Below, in pieces: positions 62,678-64,000 of a DNA stretch of 64,000 nt. The position numbers and the translations under genes were made by a program. Source of the stretch: Peribacillus muralis (GTDB lineage: Bacteria; Bacillota; Bacilli; Bacillales; DSM-1321); NCBI RefSeq assembly GCF_001439925.1, contig NZ_LMBV01000003.1:1-64000 (forward strand), in the 5' to 3' direction. The notes below the pieces were generated by a model. That model saw only the letters and a program-made list of their open reading frames with translations. It had not been told where the DNA came from and searched no databases. Numbering within the stretch: the stretch's first letter is position 1; the number at the start of each line of letters is the position of its first letter.

Positions 62678-64000
62678 ATTTATAATGGATACCTATTTTC
62701 GTAAACCCAGAAATCAGACTGAGCAAAGGACAAAGCAGGCAAAAGAATGCAAATGGGGCATATTCAAGAGTTGAAACACCCAATACCTGTGTCAGGAACA
62801 CACCGCAGACACCCCAAGGAACCAAAGGATTCACAACCGTTCCCGCATCTTCAAGTACCCTAGCAAGCGTTTTGGGCTGCAAGCCTAAATCTTCATATTT
62901 CTGTTGAAAGGCTTTCCCAGGCAAGATAACGGACAAATACTGTTCACCTACAAGGAAATTCACGCTGATTCCGGCAAAAACAGTAGCTGAAATCACTTTC
63001 GCGACACTCGTCAATGAATTCTGGACCGCTTTTAAAATAGAAGGGATGACTCCCAATTCAAACAATAGTCCGCCCATCGCCAATGCCAGCAACACCATTG
63101 AAACGGAGAACATCATGCTTTCAATGCCTCCCCTTGATAAAATTGAGTCAAGTTGATCACTTCCACTCTTCAGTACAAATCCGCCGTATAAAATATCTGC
63201 TAGTTTTGCAACCGTCAAATTAGGCGTTTGTATGAAAGCGATGACAGCCGCAGAAATGATTCCAGCTGACAATGTCGGAATCGCCGACATCTTTTTCAAA
63301 GCCATGACTAGAATGATAATAAACGGAATCAAACTCCATATGCTTATATTCGTATCCATTTCCAAGGCTTTGGTCATGGCTTCGATTTCCTCAACACGAG
63401 CAACTTTGACATTCGGTGAAAGGAAGTAAAAGAAGATAAGCGATAGTAAAAAACCTGGAGTCGTAGTCCAAAGCATATTATTGATGTGTTCAAATAATGG
63501 TGCTCCAACCGTTCCCGATGCAAGGTTGGTAGAGTCAGATAATGGAGACATTTTATCCCCAAGAAACGCTCCGGAAATAATTGCACCGGCTGTAATCGCC
63601 AACGATAAATCCATCGCCGAAGCCATGCCTATTAAAGCAACGCCAATCGTGGCTGATGTTGTAAGCGAGCTCCCGATACAGAGCCCAATTAGCGAGCACA
63701 CTAGAAATGTGATCGCATAGAAATATTCACCAGAAATCCAGTCAAACCCATAGTACATGATAGTAGGGATCGTCCCGCTTGCCATCCAGATGGAAATCAG
63801 CATTCCAATGAAAAAGAATATATAAATGGCTCCCATACCAGTACCTGCACCTTTGACGATCGCCGCCTCCATTATTGAAAATGGCAGCTTCTTGAACTTC
63901 CCATAGAGAAATAAGAAAAGGATTGCCGCTATTATTGGAATATGGGGGGCAAGTCCATAATGTATGATTCCAGTTGCAATGATTAAGAATAGAATGGCCA
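62676..64000 (-). CDS. NhaC-family Na+/H+ antiporter, partial
   Basis: The frame stays open to the window edge, so the N terminus is missing; at least 440 residues are present, in about ten helices. The family segments are GAGTGMGAIYIFFFIGMLI, FLVCSLIGLCIGSSLTTSATIGVALIGM, GAFLGDKMSPLSDSTNLASG and GTVVNPLVPWGVCGVF. It exchanges Na+ for H+, or possibly malate/lactate as in MleN relatives. No start can be given. Confidence 0.9.
   Translation of the reverse strand, partial: AILFLIIATGIIHYGLAPHIPIIAAILFLFLYGKFKKLPFSIMEAAIVKGAGTGMGAIYIFFFIGMLISIWMASGTIPTIMYYGFDWISGEYFYAITFLVCSLIGLCIGSSLTTSATIGVALIGMASAMDLSLAITAGAIISGAFLGDKMSPLSDSTNLASGTVGAPLFEHINNMLWTTTPGFLLSLIFFYFLSPNVKVARVEEIEAMTKALEMDTNISIWSLIPFIIILVMALKKMSAIPTLSAGIISAAVIAFIQTPNLTVAKLADILYGGFVLKSGSDQLDSILSRGGIESMMFSVSMVLLALAMGGLLFELGVIPSILKAVQNSLTSVAKVISATVFAGISVNFLVGEQYLSVILPGKAFQQKYEDLGLQPKTLARVLEDAGTVVNPLVPWGVCGVFLTQVLGVSTLEYAPFAFFCLLCPLLSLISGFTKIGIHYK

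Noticed and set aside
1-64000. tRNA, rRNA, CRISPR arrays, prophage or complete insertion sequence
   Set aside because: None recognised by eye on either strand; the repeats seen are short, non-coding and lack a transposase.

Overview
The window reads as a chromosomal segment of a spore-forming Bacillaceae species. It carries an alpha/beta-type SASP gene, the SigI/RsgI pair, a Spo0E-like phosphatase, sporulation-type PAS kinases, PatA, CheV, Kre, YkuE, YkuI, YkuJ, HPr/EI and TerC/YkoY. From memory of the Bacillus subtilis map, the recognisable orthologues (ykoY, sigI-rsgI, sspD, ktrD, mhqR, ykvI, ykvS, ptsHI, ykwC, patA, cheV, kre, ykuE, ykuI, ykuJ) lie in the same relative order as in its ykoY-ykuJ interval, here in reverse. 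The genus is an inference: Peribacillus or a relative would fit, but nothing in the sequence proves it. No rRNA, tRNA, CRISPR array, prophage or intact insertion sequence was seen.

Layout. 0.2-9.4 kb: ykuJ, an MBL-fold hydrolase, a mini-glutaredoxin, the degenerate-EAL protein YkuI, an SLC13/TrkA-C permease, the Tat-exported phosphoesterase YkuE, a paired fluoride channel (two CrcB genes), a Tyr/Pro-rich protein and kre. 9.4-18.2 kb: cheV, corA, patA, a 21-bp tandem repeat, YkwC-type dehydrogenase, an SDR and ptsHI with a clear SigA-type promoter. 18.2-24.4 kb: a UPF0014/FetB permease whose ATPase partner is split by a frameshift, a secreted SNase lipoprotein, an orphan sigma factor, ykvS, a lipoprotein and ykvI. 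24.6-37.1 kb: an M3 peptidase, a secreted M14 carboxypeptidase, an MhqR-like regulator with a consensus promoter, two decayed genes (one a sensor kinase), an Fsr-type MFS pump, a ZIP transporter, a Spo0E-like protein, a four-PAS kinase and an acyltransferase. 37.4-40.0 kb: a cobalamin-binding radical SAM enzyme, a tiny two-gene operon missed by length cut-offs, and a DUF3905 protein.

40.1-51.0 kb is a twelve-gene minus-strand lipid-catabolism operon. It encodes acyl-CoA dehydrogenase, SDR, acyl-CoA ligase, a TetR repressor, 3-hydroxyacyl-CoA dehydrogenase, two enoyl-CoA hydratases, a thioesterase, an ACAD10/11-type phosphotransferase, a divergent phosphosulfolactate-phosphatase homologue, a second SDR and a quinone-oxidoreductase-like protein. 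Related TetR-type palindromes lie at the operon promoter and just after the repressor gene, which suggests autoregulated induction by acyl-CoA. There is no thiolase in the window.

51.0-64.0 kb: a membrane PAS kinase with a start-codon anomaly, KtrB/D, SASP, rsgI-sigI, terC under a yybP-ykoY (Mn2+) riboswitch, an aldehyde dehydrogenase beside a wrecked thioester-reductase gene, an FtsW/RodA-family protein and a truncated NhaC antiporter running off the window.

There are three copies of a GC-rich interspersed repeat (near 0.1, 10.7 and 57.2 kb) and four broken genes. No clearly new multi-gene system is visible. The best leads are the thiolase-less lipid operon with its odd ComB-like member, the ATA-start kinase, the kre leader ORF and the tiny SASP-like operon.
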